From assembly GCA_021847125.1 (NCBI GenBank), contig JAJZUK010000056.1:1-6989 (forward strand): a DNA stretch of 6,989 bases. The letters are read 5' to 3'. The first letter of the stretch is position 1. Each line of letters begins with the position of its first letter. The translations under genes were made by a program, and so were the position numbers. The stretch comes from Pseudomonadota bacterium (lineage in GTDB: Bacteria; Pseudomonadota; Gammaproteobacteria; Burkholderiales; SG8-39). The notes under the pieces are model-generated. The model saw nothing but the letters and a program-made list of their open reading frames with translations, made no database searches and was not told the DNA's origin. Of this stretch, positions 1 to 6,962 are shown one piece after another.

Positions 1-465
1 GAATATTTTTTGCAGCAGGGCGATGCTCTCGCGCACCGCTCCGGTGTGCGGAAACGGGCCGAAGTAGCGGTGCCGGCCGTCGAGCGGGCCGCGGTGAAAG
101 CCCAGGCGCGCATAGGCGTGCCCGCTCAGCATCAGGTAGGGATAGGACTTGTCGTCGCGGAACAGGATGTTGTAGCGCGGCGCGAGCGACTTGATCAGGT
201 TGTTTTCCAGGATCAGCGCCTCCGCCTCGGAGCGCGTCACCGTGGTTTCGACGAGGGCGACCTGCGTCAGCATCAGGGCGATGCGCGGGCTCGGCACGTT
301 CTTCTGGAAATAAGAACTGACGCGCTTCTTCAGATCGCGCGCCTTGCCCACGTAGAGCACGTCGTTCCTGGCGTTGAGCATGCGATATACGCCGGGCAGA
401 TGCGGCAGGCTGACTATCAGCGCCTGGGCGTCGAACGCCGGCGCGGGGTCCGCGGGCGCAGTCAC
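1..465 (-). CDS. uvrC: UvrC, excinuclease ABC subunit C (N-terminal part, cut by the window edge)
   Basis: UvrC makes both incisions around a bulky lesion after UvrA and UvrB have located it, in cytoplasmic nucleotide excision repair. Only the first 155 codons are present, about a quarter of a usual 600-residue UvrC; the reading frame is still open at base 1. They hold the GIY-YIG endonuclease domain that makes the 3' incision: LPGVYRM at residues 23-29, [13 protein letters not shown] at 37-49, and the acidic ExEALxLExNLIK segment at 80-92, followed by PRYN and RDDKSYPY (103-110). The HYFGPF-like stretch near residue 130 (here RYFGPFP) is also typical. The start is a GTG at 463-465 that overlaps the TGA of the glycosylase gene by four bases (GTGA); no start codon or good Shine-Dalgarno site lies just upstream in frame, so translation is probably coupled. 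The family call is firm; the UvrB-binding and C-terminal HhH regions are outside the window. Confidence 0.96.
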   Translation of the reverse strand, partial: MTAPADPAPAFDAQALIVSLPHLPGVYRMLNARNDVLYVGKARDLKKRVSSYFQKNVPSPRIALMLTQVALVETTVTRSEAEALILENNLIKSLAPRYNILFRDDKSYPYLMLSGHAYARLGFHRGPLDGRHRYFGPFPHTGAVRESIALLQKIF

Positions 466-1115
466 CGTGATTTCAACTCTGCGACGATGTCGCGGAAAAC
501 GGCGTGGAACATGGCTTCCGTGAGTCTTTTCGTTTGGGTATTGTAGCGGCTGCAGTGATAGCTATCGTAGAGCCGCATGCCTCCCGGTGCGCCCGGAATC
601 GGCGGCAAGGCATGGACCGCGTGATGGCCGAATCTGAAGCCTGCAGGCTTCAGCCCGCAGGCCATCAACACCGCCTGGTGCGCGACGCTGCCCAGGGCCA
701 GGATCACGCGCGGCGGCCGCGCTCTGAGCTCGGCTGCGAGATAGCGATTGCAGCAGCGGATTTCCTCCGGCAGCGGCTTGTTTTGCGGCGGCAGGCATTT
801 CACCGCGTTGCTGATGCGGCAGTTGGTCAGCACCAGAGGGTCGTCGGCGGCCTCCGAAACGGCGCGGCTGGCGAAACCGAACTGATGCAGGCTGCGATAC
901 AGCAGGATGCCGGCATGATCCCCGGTGAACGGCCGGCCGGTGCGGTTGGCGCCGTGCATGCCCGGCGCGAGGCCCACGATCAGCAACCCCGCGGCGGCGT
1001 CGCCGAACGCGGGCACCGGCCGCGCGTGATAGTCCGGATGGTCGCGCCGCACCTGATCGAGAAAACCGGCCAGCCGCGGACAGTCGCGGCAGTCGAGGTT
1101 GAAGCGGTCGTGCAT
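462..1115 (-). CDS. Uracil-DNA glycosylase superfamily protein, family 5 (UDGb)-like
   Basis: A 217-residue protein expected to remove uracil, and perhaps other deaminated bases, from DNA as the first step of base excision repair. Motif A is [19 protein letters not shown] at residues 48-66, close to the family 5 (UDGb) pattern. Motif C is [13 protein letters not shown] at 187-199, at the place where many UDGb proteins read HPSxxN; the Pro-to-Cys change is visible. Cys9, Cys12, Cys107 and Cys121 or Cys122 are spaced as expected for the 4Fe-4S cluster of family 4 and 5 enzymes. The ATG at 1113-1115 gives a start immediately before the CxxC motif and lies nine bases after the nagZ stop. The ribosome site is weak. 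The stop overlaps the uvrC start (GTGA), which puts two DNA repair genes in tandem. The superfamily is firm; the exact base preference is inferred, since UDGb enzymes are broad in substrate. Confidence 0.9.
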   Translation of the reverse strand: MHDRFNLDCRDCPRLAGFLDQVRRDHPDYHARPVPAFGDAAAGLLIVGLAPGMHGANRTGRPFTGDHAGILLYRSLHQFGFASRAVSEAADDPLVLTNCRISNAVKCLPPQNKPLPEEIRCCNRYLAAELRARPPRVILALGSVAHQAVLMACGLKPAGFRFGHHAVHALPPIPGAPGGMRLYDSYHCSRYNTQTKRLTEAMFHAVFRDIVAELKSR

Positions 1116-1124
1116 GAGGTCTGC

Positions 1125-2165
1125 CTAGGCCGCAGTCGCGGCGAAGCGCATCAACGCAGCTCTTGCTTCCTTCAACCGAGCGCCTTGCCGCGATGCGCGC
1201 GGGTCCGACATCGAGCGCTCCCCGCGCATGGTGTCGGCGCGGCGCTGATCCAGCGCACGGGGCGCAAGCCCGGCAAGCAGTTCTTGCGCCGATTGCGGCG
1301 CATTGCACAGGAGCACCATGTCGCAGCCGGCGGCAAGCGCGGCCTCGCCCCGCGCCACCACGCCGCCCGCCACGGTAGCCCCCTCCATCGACAGGTCGTC
1401 GCTGAATATCATGCCGTCGAACCCCAGATCCGCGCGCAAAATCTGCCGCAGCCATTTCGGCGAAAATCCGGCCGGGTGCGCATCGACCTTGGGATAGATC
1501 ACGTGCGCCGGCATCACCGCCGACAAGCCGCGCCGGATCAGCTCCCGATACGGAACCAGATCGACCGCCTCGATCTCAGTGTAACTGCGCTCGTCGACCG
1601 GCACGGCGAGGTGCGAATCCGCGCGCACGTAACCGTGTCCGGGAAAATGCTTGCCCACGCACGCCATGCCCGCCGCGCGCAATCCCGCGATCAAAGCGGC
1701 CGCGAGTTGCGCGATGGCCGCAGGATCGGAGTGCAAGGCGCGATCGCCGATCACGCCGCTCGCGCCGAAATCGATGTCCAGCACCGGCGTGAAGCTGAAA
1801 TCCACGCCGCAAGCGAGGAGTTCGCTGGCGAGCACAAAGGCGATATCGTGGGCCGCCGACAGCGCGAAGCCGCGATCGCGGTCCCAGGCCTGGCCCAGCC
1901 GCCGCATCGCCGGTATGCGCGAAAACCCTTCCTGGAAGCGCTGCACCCGGCCGCCTTCGTGATCGACCGCGACCAGCAGTTCGGGCTGGCGCAGTGAGCG
2001 GATCGCCGCCGTCAGCGCGCCCAGTTGCCGCGGCGAGCGGTAGTTGCGCGAAAACAGGATGACGCCGCCGACCAGCGGGTGGCGCAGCATTTTGCGCTCG
2101 GCCGCAGTCATTTCCGTCCCGGCCAGGTCCAGCATCACGGGACCCAAAGCGCTGTCGCCCGTCAC
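1125..2165 (-). CDS. nagZ: NagZ, beta-N-acetylhexosaminidase (glycoside hydrolase family 3)
   Basis: NagZ cleaves N-acetylglucosamine from anhydro-muropeptides in the cytoplasm during peptidoglycan recycling; in several Gram-negatives its products also control AmpC beta-lactamase induction. The predicted protein has 346 residues, normal for single-domain proteobacterial NagZ. Visible motifs are GPVMLDLAG near the N-terminus, [25 protein letters not shown] at 66-77, KHFPGHG at 172-178, the DSH catalytic dyad loop (Asp183, His185) and [10 protein letters not shown] with the probable nucleophile Asp256. I chose the GTG at 2163-2165 over an ATG 36 bases further upstream. The GTG gives the same GTGA overlap seen at other junctions here, has GAGGAG five bases upstream, and places the conserved GPVMLD close to the N-terminus. 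The ATG would overlap acpS by 40 bases and add 12 unconserved residues. Nothing appears broken. Confidence 0.95.
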   Translation of the reverse strand: MTGDSALGPVMLDLAGTEMTAAERKMLRHPLVGGVILFSRNYRSPRQLGALTAAIRSLRQPELLVAVDHEGGRVQRFQEGFSRIPAMRRLGQAWDRDRGFALSAAHDIAFVLASELLACGVDFSFTPVLDIDFGASGVIGDRALHSDPAAIAQLAAALIAGLRAAGMACVGKHFPGHGYVRADSHLAVPVDERSYTEIEAVDLVPYRELIRRGLSAVMPAHVIYPKVDAHPAGFSPKWLRQILRADLGFDGMIFSDDLSMEGATVAGGVVARGEAALAAGCDMVLLCNAPQSAQELLAGLAPRALDQRRADTMRGERSMSDPRASRQGARLKEARAALMRFAATAA

Positions 2166-2551
2166 CTGCGCTCCTCGCCTTCCAGAATCACGAAGGCGCA
2201 CGCCATTTCTATTTCGTCGCTCAGGCTCAGGTGCGCCCGGCTGATGCCGCGCTGCTCGAGCAAGGCGGCGAGCGGTTCGGAAAATTTGAGATAGGGCTTG
2301 CCTGAGCCTTCGTTGGCGACGCTGACGTTATGCCAGTTCACCGGAAAGTGTATGCCCGTGCCCATGGCCTTCGAAAACGCTTCCTTGGCGGCGAACCGCT
2401 TGGCGAGGTAGTGGGCGGGCTTCCCATGCGCGATGTAGCGCTGGTACTCCTCCTCCACCAGGACGCGCCGGGCGAAACGGTGGCCGAAGCGCGCCAAGGC
2501 GCGCTCGATGCGGCGGATGTCGATCAGGTCGGTGCCGGTGCCGAGGATCAC
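2162..2551 (-). CDS. acpS: AcpS, holo-[acyl-carrier-protein] synthase
   Basis: AcpS transfers the 4'-phosphopantetheine arm of coenzyme A to a serine of acyl carrier protein, which makes ACP competent for fatty acid synthesis. The protein has 129 residues, the usual size of the small trimeric AcpS type. The N-terminus shows [12 protein letters not shown] with the Mg-binding Asp8. The second signature is [16 protein letters not shown] at 51-66, with Lys56 and Glu57. Further on come NVSV (75-78), GKPYL, and LSLSDE near residue 110 at the end of the fold. The GTG start at 2549-2551 lies in a GTGA overlap with the pdxJ stop and places the GTGTD motif at residue 4, as in the family. No Shine-Dalgarno site is visible, so translation is probably coupled to pdxJ. 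The pairing pdxJ-acpS is a very common gene order in Proteobacteria. Confidence 0.96.
   Translation of the reverse strand: MILGTGTDLIDIRRIERALARFGHRFARRVLVEEEYQRYIAHGKPAHYLAKRFAAKEAFSKAMGTGIHFPVNWHNVSVANEGSGKPYLKFSEPLAALLEQRGISRAHLSLSDEIEMACAFVILEGEERR
2171..2176 (-). promoter_or_regulatory. Shine-Dalgarno site that decides the nagZ start
   Basis: On the minus strand this reads GAGGAG, five bases before the GTG at 2163-2165. It lies inside the last codons of acpS and is the clearest ribosome site among the overlapping junctions. It supports the GTG start of nagZ rather than the upstream ATG at 2199-2201. Confidence 0.75.
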
Positions 2552-3273
2552 GCGCGCCGGGCTTCGGTCATCAGCCGTTTCATTTCGCGCACCGCCGCCT
2601 CCCAGCCGGTGAAAACGGCGTGCGCCACGATCGCGTGGCCGATATTGAGTTCGGCTATGCCGGGCATGGCCGCGACCTGCCCGACGTTGTCGTAGTTCAA
2701 GCCGTGCCCGGCGTTGACTTTCAGTCCGATGCGGTTGCCGTATTCGACCGCCTGGCAGATATGCCTGAACTCGGCCTGCTGCGCTTCTCCCGCGGTGTCG
2801 GCGTAGCGGCCGGTATGCAGTTCGATCACCGGCGCGCCGGCCGCCTTGGCCGCGTCGATCTGGCGGGTATCGGCGTCGATGAACAGCGAGACGCGGATGC
2901 CGGCGCCGCCCAGCATGCGGCAGGCCGCGCTGACGCGATCGAACTGGCCGGCGACATCCAGGCCGCCCTCGGTGGTCAGTTCCATGCGCCGTTCCGGCAC
3001 CAGGCAAACATCGTGCGGGTGCACGCGCAGGGCGATCTGCAGCATTTCCTCGGTTACCGCGGACTCCAGGTTCATGCGTTTGCGCAATTGCGCACGCAGC
3101 ACCTCGACATCGCGATCCTGGATATGGCGCCGGTCTTCGCGCAAATGCAGGGTGATGGCGTCGGCGCCGGCGTTCTCGGCCAGCAGTGCGGCGCGCACCG
3201 GATCCGGATAAGCCGTGCCGCGCGCCTGGCGCAGCGTGGCCACATGGTCGATATTGACGCCGAGTTCGATCAC
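2548..3273 (-). CDS. pdxJ: PdxJ, pyridoxine 5'-phosphate synthase
   Basis: PdxJ condenses 1-deoxy-D-xylulose 5-phosphate with 3-amino-2-oxopropyl phosphate (the PdxA product) to form pyridoxine 5'-phosphate, the ring-closing step of DXP-dependent vitamin B6 synthesis. The protein has 241 residues, close to the family length of about 243. It opens with [26 protein letters not shown] spans 43-51 (His43, Arg45) and MNLE ends at Glu70. The distal part has ELHTGRYAD (151-159) and [11 protein letters not shown] (187-196), where His190 matches the third catalytic residue. [14 protein letters not shown] closes the TIM barrel. The GTG at 3271-3273 is the start: it overlaps the recO stop as GTGA, lies directly before the conserved IELGVN, and has GAGGAG eleven bases upstream (3285-3290), a rather long spacing. 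The upstream extension of this open frame is only the recO gene read out of frame. Confidence 0.97.
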   Translation of the reverse strand: MIELGVNIDHVATLRQARGTAYPDPVRAALLAENAGADAITLHLREDRRHIQDRDVEVLRAQLRKRMNLESAVTEEMLQIALRVHPHDVCLVPERRMELTTEGGLDVAGQFDRVSAACRMLGGAGIRVSLFIDADTRQIDAAKAAGAPVIELHTGRYADTAGEAQQAEFRHICQAVEYGNRIGLKVNAGHGLNYDNVGQVAAMPGIAELNIGHAIVAHAVFTGWEAAVREMKRLMTEARRA

Positions 3274-3992
3274 AGTTGTCGCAGCTCCTCGAATATGCGC
3301 CGGCTGTTGAGCGGTTTTTGCTCCAGGCGATGTCCGATCAGCAGGCGCATCAGCGCCTTCGCCTGCTGCAGCGTCGTCGGATCGCTGTAATCGTCGTGCA
3401 CGATGTCCAGCAAGGTCTGTCCCGACAGCACCAGTCCCGCAGGCGCGGCGCCGTTCACCGCCACCGGCCCGCGTTCGGGTTCGTAGGCATAGGACCGGGA
3501 CGGATCGATCTCGCCGCCGCTGACGCTGTCGCGATCCAGCGCCAGTGCATAGCCCAGTTCGCGCAGCAGCGCTTTTTCGAAGCGGCGCAGCACGGCGCCG
3601 GGCTCGGTATCCTCGGCCAGGCGCGCAAGCGCCGCCTGGTAGTCCAGGAACAGCTGCTCGTGCGCGTCTTCGCGCGGCAGCAGTTTCAGCAGCAGTTCGT
3701 TGAGATAGAAGCCGCACAGCAGCGCCTTGCCTTGCAGGCGCTGCTGCCCGCCCTGCCATTCCGCGCGCAGCAGCAGGCGCAGCTCGCCGCGGCCGGACCA
3801 GGAGAGCCCCAGGGGCTGGAATGCCATGATGCTGCCGCGCATGGCCGAGCGCGGGCGCTTGGCGCCGCGCGCCACCATGGCGACGCGGCCGTGCGACCGG
3901 GTGAACGCCTCGACCACCAGGCTGGTCTCGCGGAACGGATAGGTATGCAGTACGTACCCGGGCTGGTTGTCCTGGCGGGCGCGCGCGCTCAC
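3270..3992 (-). CDS. recO: RecO, DNA repair and recombination mediator
   Basis: RecO works with RecR to load RecA onto SSB-coated single strands in the RecF pathway of gap repair and can anneal strands. The 240-residue length is normal. The N-terminal OB-fold region (about residues 12-85) shows [20 protein letters not shown] and [16 protein letters not shown]. The helical region follows with [17 protein letters not shown] and [11 protein letters not shown]. The C-terminal [15 protein letters not shown] at 226-240 is a typical RecO ending. No zinc-binding cysteine cluster is present, as in E. coli RecO. The GTG start at 3990-3992 overlaps the era stop as GTGA and leaves about ten residues before the conserved core. 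No ribosome site is visible, so coupling to era is likely. era-recO-pdxJ-acpS is a conserved order in Proteobacteria and supports the call. Confidence 0.95.
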   Translation of the reverse strand: MSARARQDNQPGYVLHTYPFRETSLVVEAFTRSHGRVAMVARGAKRPRSAMRGSIMAFQPLGLSWSGRGELRLLLRAEWQGGQQRLQGKALLCGFYLNELLLKLLPREDAHEQLFLDYQAALARLAEDTEPGAVLRRFEKALLRELGYALALDRDSVSGGEIDPSRSYAYEPERGPVAVNGAAPAGLVLSGQTLLDIVHDDYSDPTTLQQAKALMRLLIGHRLEQKPLNSRRIFEELRQL

Positions 3993-4882
3993 GGCTCGAA
4001 TCCGAGATTCTTCAGCGTGCGCTCGTCGTCGGCCCAACCGTGCTTGACCTTGACCCAGATCTGCAGGAACACCTTGCCGCCGAACAGCTTTTCCATGTCG
4101 CGCCGCGCGTCGGAACCGATCAGCTTCAGCTTTTCCCCGCCTTTGCCTATGACCATCGCCTTGTGGCTGGCTTTGTCGACGACGATGGCCACGTGGATGC
4201 GGCGCAGCTTGCCTTCGGTCTCGAATTTTTCGACGCTGGTGCTGGCGCCGTAGGGCAATTCGTCGCCCAGCTGGCGGAACAGCTTTTCGCGCACCAGTTC
4301 CGCCGCGAGAAACCGCTCGCTGCGGTCGGTGATCTCGCCCTCCGAATAGATCGCCGGCTGCTGCGGCAGGTGCGCTCGCAGGGCCTGCAACAATGCCGCC
4401 GTCTGCTCGCCGCTCTTGGCGCTGACTGGAACGATGTCGGAAAAAGCGTGCTCCGCCTGCAACTGTGCGAGCAGAGGCAGCAGGAGATTCTTGTTCTCCA
4501 GGCGATCGATCTTGTTCAGCGCCAATACCGTCGGGCGCCCGGCCGGCAGCAGGCCGAACACCTGGCGGTCTTCCCGGCTGATGCGGCCGGCCTCGATCAC
4601 CACCAGGATCGCGTCCACGTCCTGCAGCGTCTGGGTGATGCTGCGGTTCATCAGGCGGTTCAGGACGCTGGCGTTCTTGGTCTGGAAACCCGGCGTGTCG
4701 ACGAACACGTACTGGGTATCCGCGCTGGTAAGTATCCCGGTGATGCGGTGGCGCGTGGTCTGCGCCTTGCGCGAGGTGATGCTTACCTTCTCCCCGACCA
4801 GGTGGTTCAGCAGCGTAGACTTGCCCACATTGGGGCGGCCGATGATGGCGATGGTGCCGCAGCGAAAGTCGGCCGGTTTCAT
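3989..4882 (-). CDS. era: Era, GTPase of 16S rRNA maturation and 30S assembly
   Basis: Era is an essential GTPase that binds the 3' end of 16S rRNA and assists late 30S subunit assembly. The 297-residue protein has every expected part: P-loop GRPNVGKST (15-23), switch region with TTRHRITG (42-49), DTPG (62-65), NKID (123-126) and SAK (154-156). A C-terminal KH RNA-binding domain carries [13 protein letters not shown] (244-256), and the tail [12 protein letters not shown] is characteristic. The ATG at 4880-4882 overlaps the rnc stop (ATGA). An in-frame ATG about 100 bases upstream would only read into rnc and adds non-family sequence. The rnc-era pair is co-transcribed in many bacteria, which fits joint roles in rRNA processing. 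Era itself is followed by recO with a GTGA overlap. Confidence 0.98.
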   Translation of the reverse strand: MKPADFRCGTIAIIGRPNVGKSTLLNHLVGEKVSITSRKAQTTRHRITGILTSADTQYVFVDTPGFQTKNASVLNRLMNRSITQTLQDVDAILVVIEAGRISREDRQVFGLLPAGRPTVLALNKIDRLENKNLLLPLLAQLQAEHAFSDIVPVSAKSGEQTAALLQALRAHLPQQPAIYSEGEITDRSERFLAAELVREKLFRQLGDELPYGASTSVEKFETEGKLRRIHVAIVVDKASHKAMVIGKGGEKLKLIGSDARRDMEKLFGGKVFLQIWVKVKHGWADDERTLKNLGFEP

Positions 4883-5547
4883 CTTGTCGTCTGCGCGAAC
4901 GCAAGCTGCGCGGCTTCCTGCTCGGCGATGCGCCGGCTGGCGCCGTAGCCGGTGGTGCGGATCGCCAGTTGCGGAATATGGCACTCCACCTGAAACAGCT
5001 GCTTGTGCGCAGCGCCTTTGGTGGCGACGACGGCATACTGCGGCAGCGGGATCTTGCGCGCCTGCAGCAGTTCCTGCAGCAGCGTTTTCGGGTCCTTGCC
5101 CAGGGTCTGCGGGTCCAGGTGCTCAAGCAGCGCGGCGTACTGGCCGTGAATCACGCCCTGGGCCGCAGCGAAACCGCCGTCCAGGAACACCGCGCCGAAC
5201 AAGGCTTCCAGGCCGTCTGCCAGAATGGAGGGACGGCGGAAACCGCCGCTCTTGAGTTCGCCTTCGCCCAGATTCAGGTAGCTTCCCAGTTCCAGCTGCT
5301 GCGCCAGTTCCGCCAAAGTTTCCTGCCGCACCAGGTTGGCCCGCAGGCGCGACAGCTCGCCCTCCTTCAGCTCGGAGAAGCGCTGGTACAGTTCATGCGC
5401 GATGCAGCAATTGAGGATGCTGTCGCCGAGAAATTCGATGCGCTCGTTGTTCGCGACGCCGTGGCTGCGATGGGTCAGCGCCTGCTGCAGCAGGGACGCC
5501 TGCGCGAAGCTGTATCTCAGCTTTCGCTGTAGCGGCCCGTAGTCCAT
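4879..5547 (-). CDS. rnc: Ribonuclease III
   Basis: RNase III cuts double-stranded RNA, chiefly the stems around 16S and 23S rRNA in the primary rRNA transcript, and also matures or degrades some mRNAs. The 222-residue protein has the catalytic domain first, with the signature [13 protein letters not shown] at residues 34-46 (metal-site residues Glu38 and Asp42) and the second acidic pair in [18 protein letters not shown] (Asp111, Glu114). A double-stranded-RNA-binding domain follows, about 152-218, with [11 protein letters not shown] and [14 protein letters not shown]. The ATG at 5545-5547 gives a normal N-terminus. No start codon lies in frame between it and the preceding stop, and no clear Shine-Dalgarno site is seen. 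The gene starts 17 bases after the DUF4845 gene and overlaps era by four bases. Confidence 0.98.
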   Translation of the reverse strand: MDYGPLQRKLRYSFAQASLLQQALTHRSHGVANNERIEFLGDSILNCCIAHELYQRFSELKEGELSRLRANLVRQETLAELAQQLELGSYLNLGEGELKSGGFRRPSILADGLEALFGAVFLDGGFAAAQGVIHGQYAALLEHLDPQTLGKDPKTLLQELLQARKIPLPQYAVVATKGAAHKQLFQVECHIPQLAIRTTGYGASRRIAEQEAAQLAFAQTTR

Positions 5548-5564
5548 GATGCCGGAGGGCTGGG

Positions 5565-5945
5565 CTATTGTTGGTCCACGCGGCCGCCGCCGGGCGCAGT
5601 GCTGGCAGCAAAGTCGATCAGCAGCGAGACGTTGGCGAACAGGGGGATGCGCTTTGCGTAGGCGAAAGCAATAACCAGATCGCCGCCGTCCTTGCTGATG
5701 TCCAGGTCCCCGCCGGTGAGCACGGTAATATTGTCGATGTTGGCGCGGCGGTCGAAAGCCTTGCGTATATCGACGACGCTGCCGGCCCGCCCTTCGCTGC
5801 CGGCGATGGCGACAATGGCTTTCCTGGCGGTGTCGAATTCCATGTAGGCTGGTCCGACTTTCATGCCGCCCACGGCGGCCAGTGCGAGCACCACGCCGAT
5901 CAGGAAGACCACCAGAAAACTCACCCCACGTTGCTTGTTGCGCAT
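5565..5945 (-). CDS. DUF4845 family small membrane protein
   Basis: A 126-residue protein of unknown function that matches, by sequence and position between lepB and rnc, the DUF4845 family of Beta- and Gammaproteobacteria. It begins [10 protein letters not shown], then one hydrophobic segment at about residues 8-28 ([18 protein letters not shown]), then [18 protein letters not shown]. The remaining 80 or so residues should face the periplasm and include [20 protein letters not shown] and [14 protein letters not shown]. The N-terminus resembles a type IV pilin (basic residues, Gly, long hydrophobic helix), but the pilin Glu at position 5 after the Gly is absent, so processing by prepilin peptidase is doubtful. 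The ATG at 5943-5945 is preceded by AAGG at five bases and GGGAG at ten. It lies 14 bases after lepB. I do not assign a biochemical role. Confidence 0.85.
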   Translation of the reverse strand: MRNKQRGVSFLVVFLIGVVLALAAVGGMKVGPAYMEFDTARKAIVAIAGSEGRAGSVVDIRKAFDRRANIDNITVLTGGDLDISKDGGDLVIAFAYAKRIPLFANVSLLIDFAASTAPGGGRVDQQ

Positions 5946-5959
5946 GATTGCCTTGCTCC

Positions 5960-6748
5960 CTAATTGAATCGTCCGAAGCGCCTCAGTTCGCTGAAATTGA
6001 ACCAGATGAAAAATGCCTTGCCGACGATATTGGCTTCGGGCACGAAGCCCCACACGCGGCTGTCGCTGCTGTTGTCTCGGTTGTCGCCCATCATGAAATA
6101 ATGGCCGGCCGGCACCGTGCACGTGAAGCCGTTATTATTGTAAATGCAATTTTCCCTCTGCGGGAATTGTTTTACATAGGGCAAACCAGCCGGCTCGCTG
6201 GCATCCACCAGGATCGGGTGCGAGGTCTTTCCCAGCGTCTCGGTATATTGTTTCAGGTACTCTATTTTTTCCTTGAGCAGATAATCGCCCGCCTCCTTCA
6301 GCGGCACTTCCCCGCCGTTGATGCTGAGACGCTTGTTCGCATAAACCACCTTGTCCCCGGGCAGGCCGACGACGCGCTTGATGTAGTCGACCGAAGGATC
6401 CTCCGGGTAGCGGAACACCATCACGTCACCGCGCTCGGGTTCGTTGACGTCGACGATCTTCTTGTTGATCACCGGCAGGCGGATGCCGTAGGTATATTTG
6501 TTGACCAATATGAAATCGCCGACCAGCAAGGTCGGAATCATCGAACCCGATGGAATCTTGAACGGCTCGACCAGGAAGGAGCGCAGCATGAATACGATCA
6601 GGATCACCGGGAAAAAGCTCTTCGGGTATTCGATCCACCATGGCTCTTTCGCCCCGGCGGCGCGATGCTTGCCGAAATACAGCGCATCCATCGCAGAAAC
6701 AATGCCGGTGACCACCAGCAGGCTGAACAGCAGCAATGCGAAATTCAT
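5960..6748 (-). CDS. lepB: LepB, signal peptidase I
   Basis: LepB removes signal peptides from exported proteins at the outer face of the inner membrane, using a Ser-Lys dyad. The protein has 262 residues. Two hydrophobic segments anchor it: about residues 3-24 at the N-terminus, and about 44-60 ([17 protein letters not shown]) just before the active site. The nucleophile lies in [15 protein letters not shown] (Ser69), the general base in [12 protein letters not shown] (Lys124), and the box E signature [16 protein letters not shown] spans 221-236. Cys201 and Cys210 flank a short loop and may form the disulfide known in proteobacterial LepB. The ATG at 6746-6748 has AGGAAG four bases upstream (6753-6758). 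It is the first gene of the cluster seen here; the usual upstream partner lepA is not in the window. Confidence 0.97.
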   Translation of the reverse strand: MNFALLLFSLLVVTGIVSAMDALYFGKHRAAGAKEPWWIEYPKSFFPVILIVFMLRSFLVEPFKIPSGSMIPTLLVGDFILVNKYTYGIRLPVINKKIVDVNEPERGDVMVFRYPEDPSVDYIKRVVGLPGDKVVYANKRLSINGGEVPLKEAGDYLLKEKIEYLKQYTETLGKTSHPILVDASEPAGLPYVKQFPQRENCIYNNNGFTCTVPAGHYFMMGDNRDNSSDSRVWGFVPEANIVGKAFFIWFNFSELRRFGRFN

Positions 6749-6764
6749 TTGTCTTCCTATGCCC

Positions 6765-6780
6765 CGCGATCTGAATCGCG
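6765..6780 (-). promoter_or_regulatory. Small hairpin in the lepB leader
   Basis: CGCGAT and ATCGCG are perfect inverted arms of six bases around a four-base loop (minus-strand loop TCAG). The hairpin ends 16 bases before the lepB ATG and six bases before the AGGAAG ribosome site. If the promoter candidate at 6791-6819 is real, it would stand near the 5' end of the mRNA, where it could affect mRNA stability or translation. The role is inferred; a short GC-rich stem can also occur by chance. Confidence 0.4.
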
Positions 6781-6790
6781 TCTATATGTT

Positions 6791-6819
6791 GTTACAGTAT
6801 TACGGTGCTGCGCGAACAA
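6791..6819 (-). promoter_or_regulatory. Weak sigma-70-like promoter candidate for lepB
   Basis: On the minus strand, TTGTTC (6814-6819) and TGTAAC (6791-6796) are separated by 17 bases. They match the -35 and -10 consensus at three and four of six positions. The site lies in the only AT-richer stretch just upstream of lepB and would start transcription near 6784. An overlapping alternative -10 (CATATA, 6783-6788) has no good -35. This is a guess from spacing and position; the main promoter may lie beyond the window. Confidence 0.25.
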
Positions 6820-6834
6820 TGGATCGACCAACTT

Positions 6835-6858
6835 GCGCGGACGGCGCCCCGTCCGCGC
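6835..6858. repeat. Palindrome 1: 10-bp GC-rich stem, 4-base loop
   Basis: The arms GCGCGGACGG (6835-6844) and CCGTCCGCGC (6849-6858) pair perfectly around CGCC. It ends one base before the large palindrome at 6860 and shares the GCGC, GGACG and CGTCC words with it. No T-run follows on either strand, so it is not a classical intrinsic terminator. Confidence 0.75.
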
Positions 6859-6859
6859 G

Positions 6860-6909
6860 GATCGCTGATTGCGCACGGACGAAAAGCCGTCCGTGCGCAA
6901 TCAGCGATC
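6860..6909. repeat. Palindrome 2: perfect 22-bp inverted repeat, 6-base loop
   Basis: Bases 6860-6881 are the exact reverse complement of 6888-6909, with loop AAAAGC (6882-6887). The inner part of the stem carries ACGGACG before the loop and CGTCCGT after it. A perfect 22-bp stem without a following T-run on either strand is not a normal terminator. It looks like a REP-type extragenic palindrome or another dispersed element. No coding frame gives a reason for the symmetry. Confidence 0.9.
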
Positions 6910-6962
6910 TTGTATCAAAGCCACCCCAAACCGTCCTTGCTTTTAACCATAACCGTGTTTTT
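6910..6962. other. Intergenic spacer between palindromes 2 and 3, no gene seen
   Basis: This AT-richer spacer completes the gene-free stretch upstream of lepB (6749-6989). I see no convincing reading frame, tRNA or strong promoter on either strand. A 60-codon open frame on the minus strand runs through all the palindromes (6800-6982) but shows no family features and has no reason to be a gene. Confidence 0.6.

Noticed and set aside
504..1997. A 497-codon open frame on the plus strand opposite the glycosylase and nagZ genes
   Set aside because: It lies antisense to two genes with clear family motifs, shows no domain, and is rich in Arg, Ala and His as shadows in high-GC DNA usually are.
3993..4012. 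GGCTCGAATCC-like sequence resembling a tRNA T-loop
   Set aside because: It is the C-terminal coding part of era; no acceptor stem, anticodon arm or CCA end is present around it.
3993..5126. The upstream part of the minus-strand open frame that contains recO
   Set aside because: It is era and rnc read in another frame; recO proper begins at the GTG at 3990-3992, where family similarity begins.
6712..6719. GCTGGTGG, the E. coli Chi octamer, on the minus strand
   Set aside because: It lies inside the lepB coding sequence, one copy is expected by chance in GC-rich DNA, and this octamer is not known to be Chi outside enteric bacteria.
6835..6909. Tandem intrinsic terminators
   Set aside because: The stems are strong, but neither strand has a T-tract directly after them.
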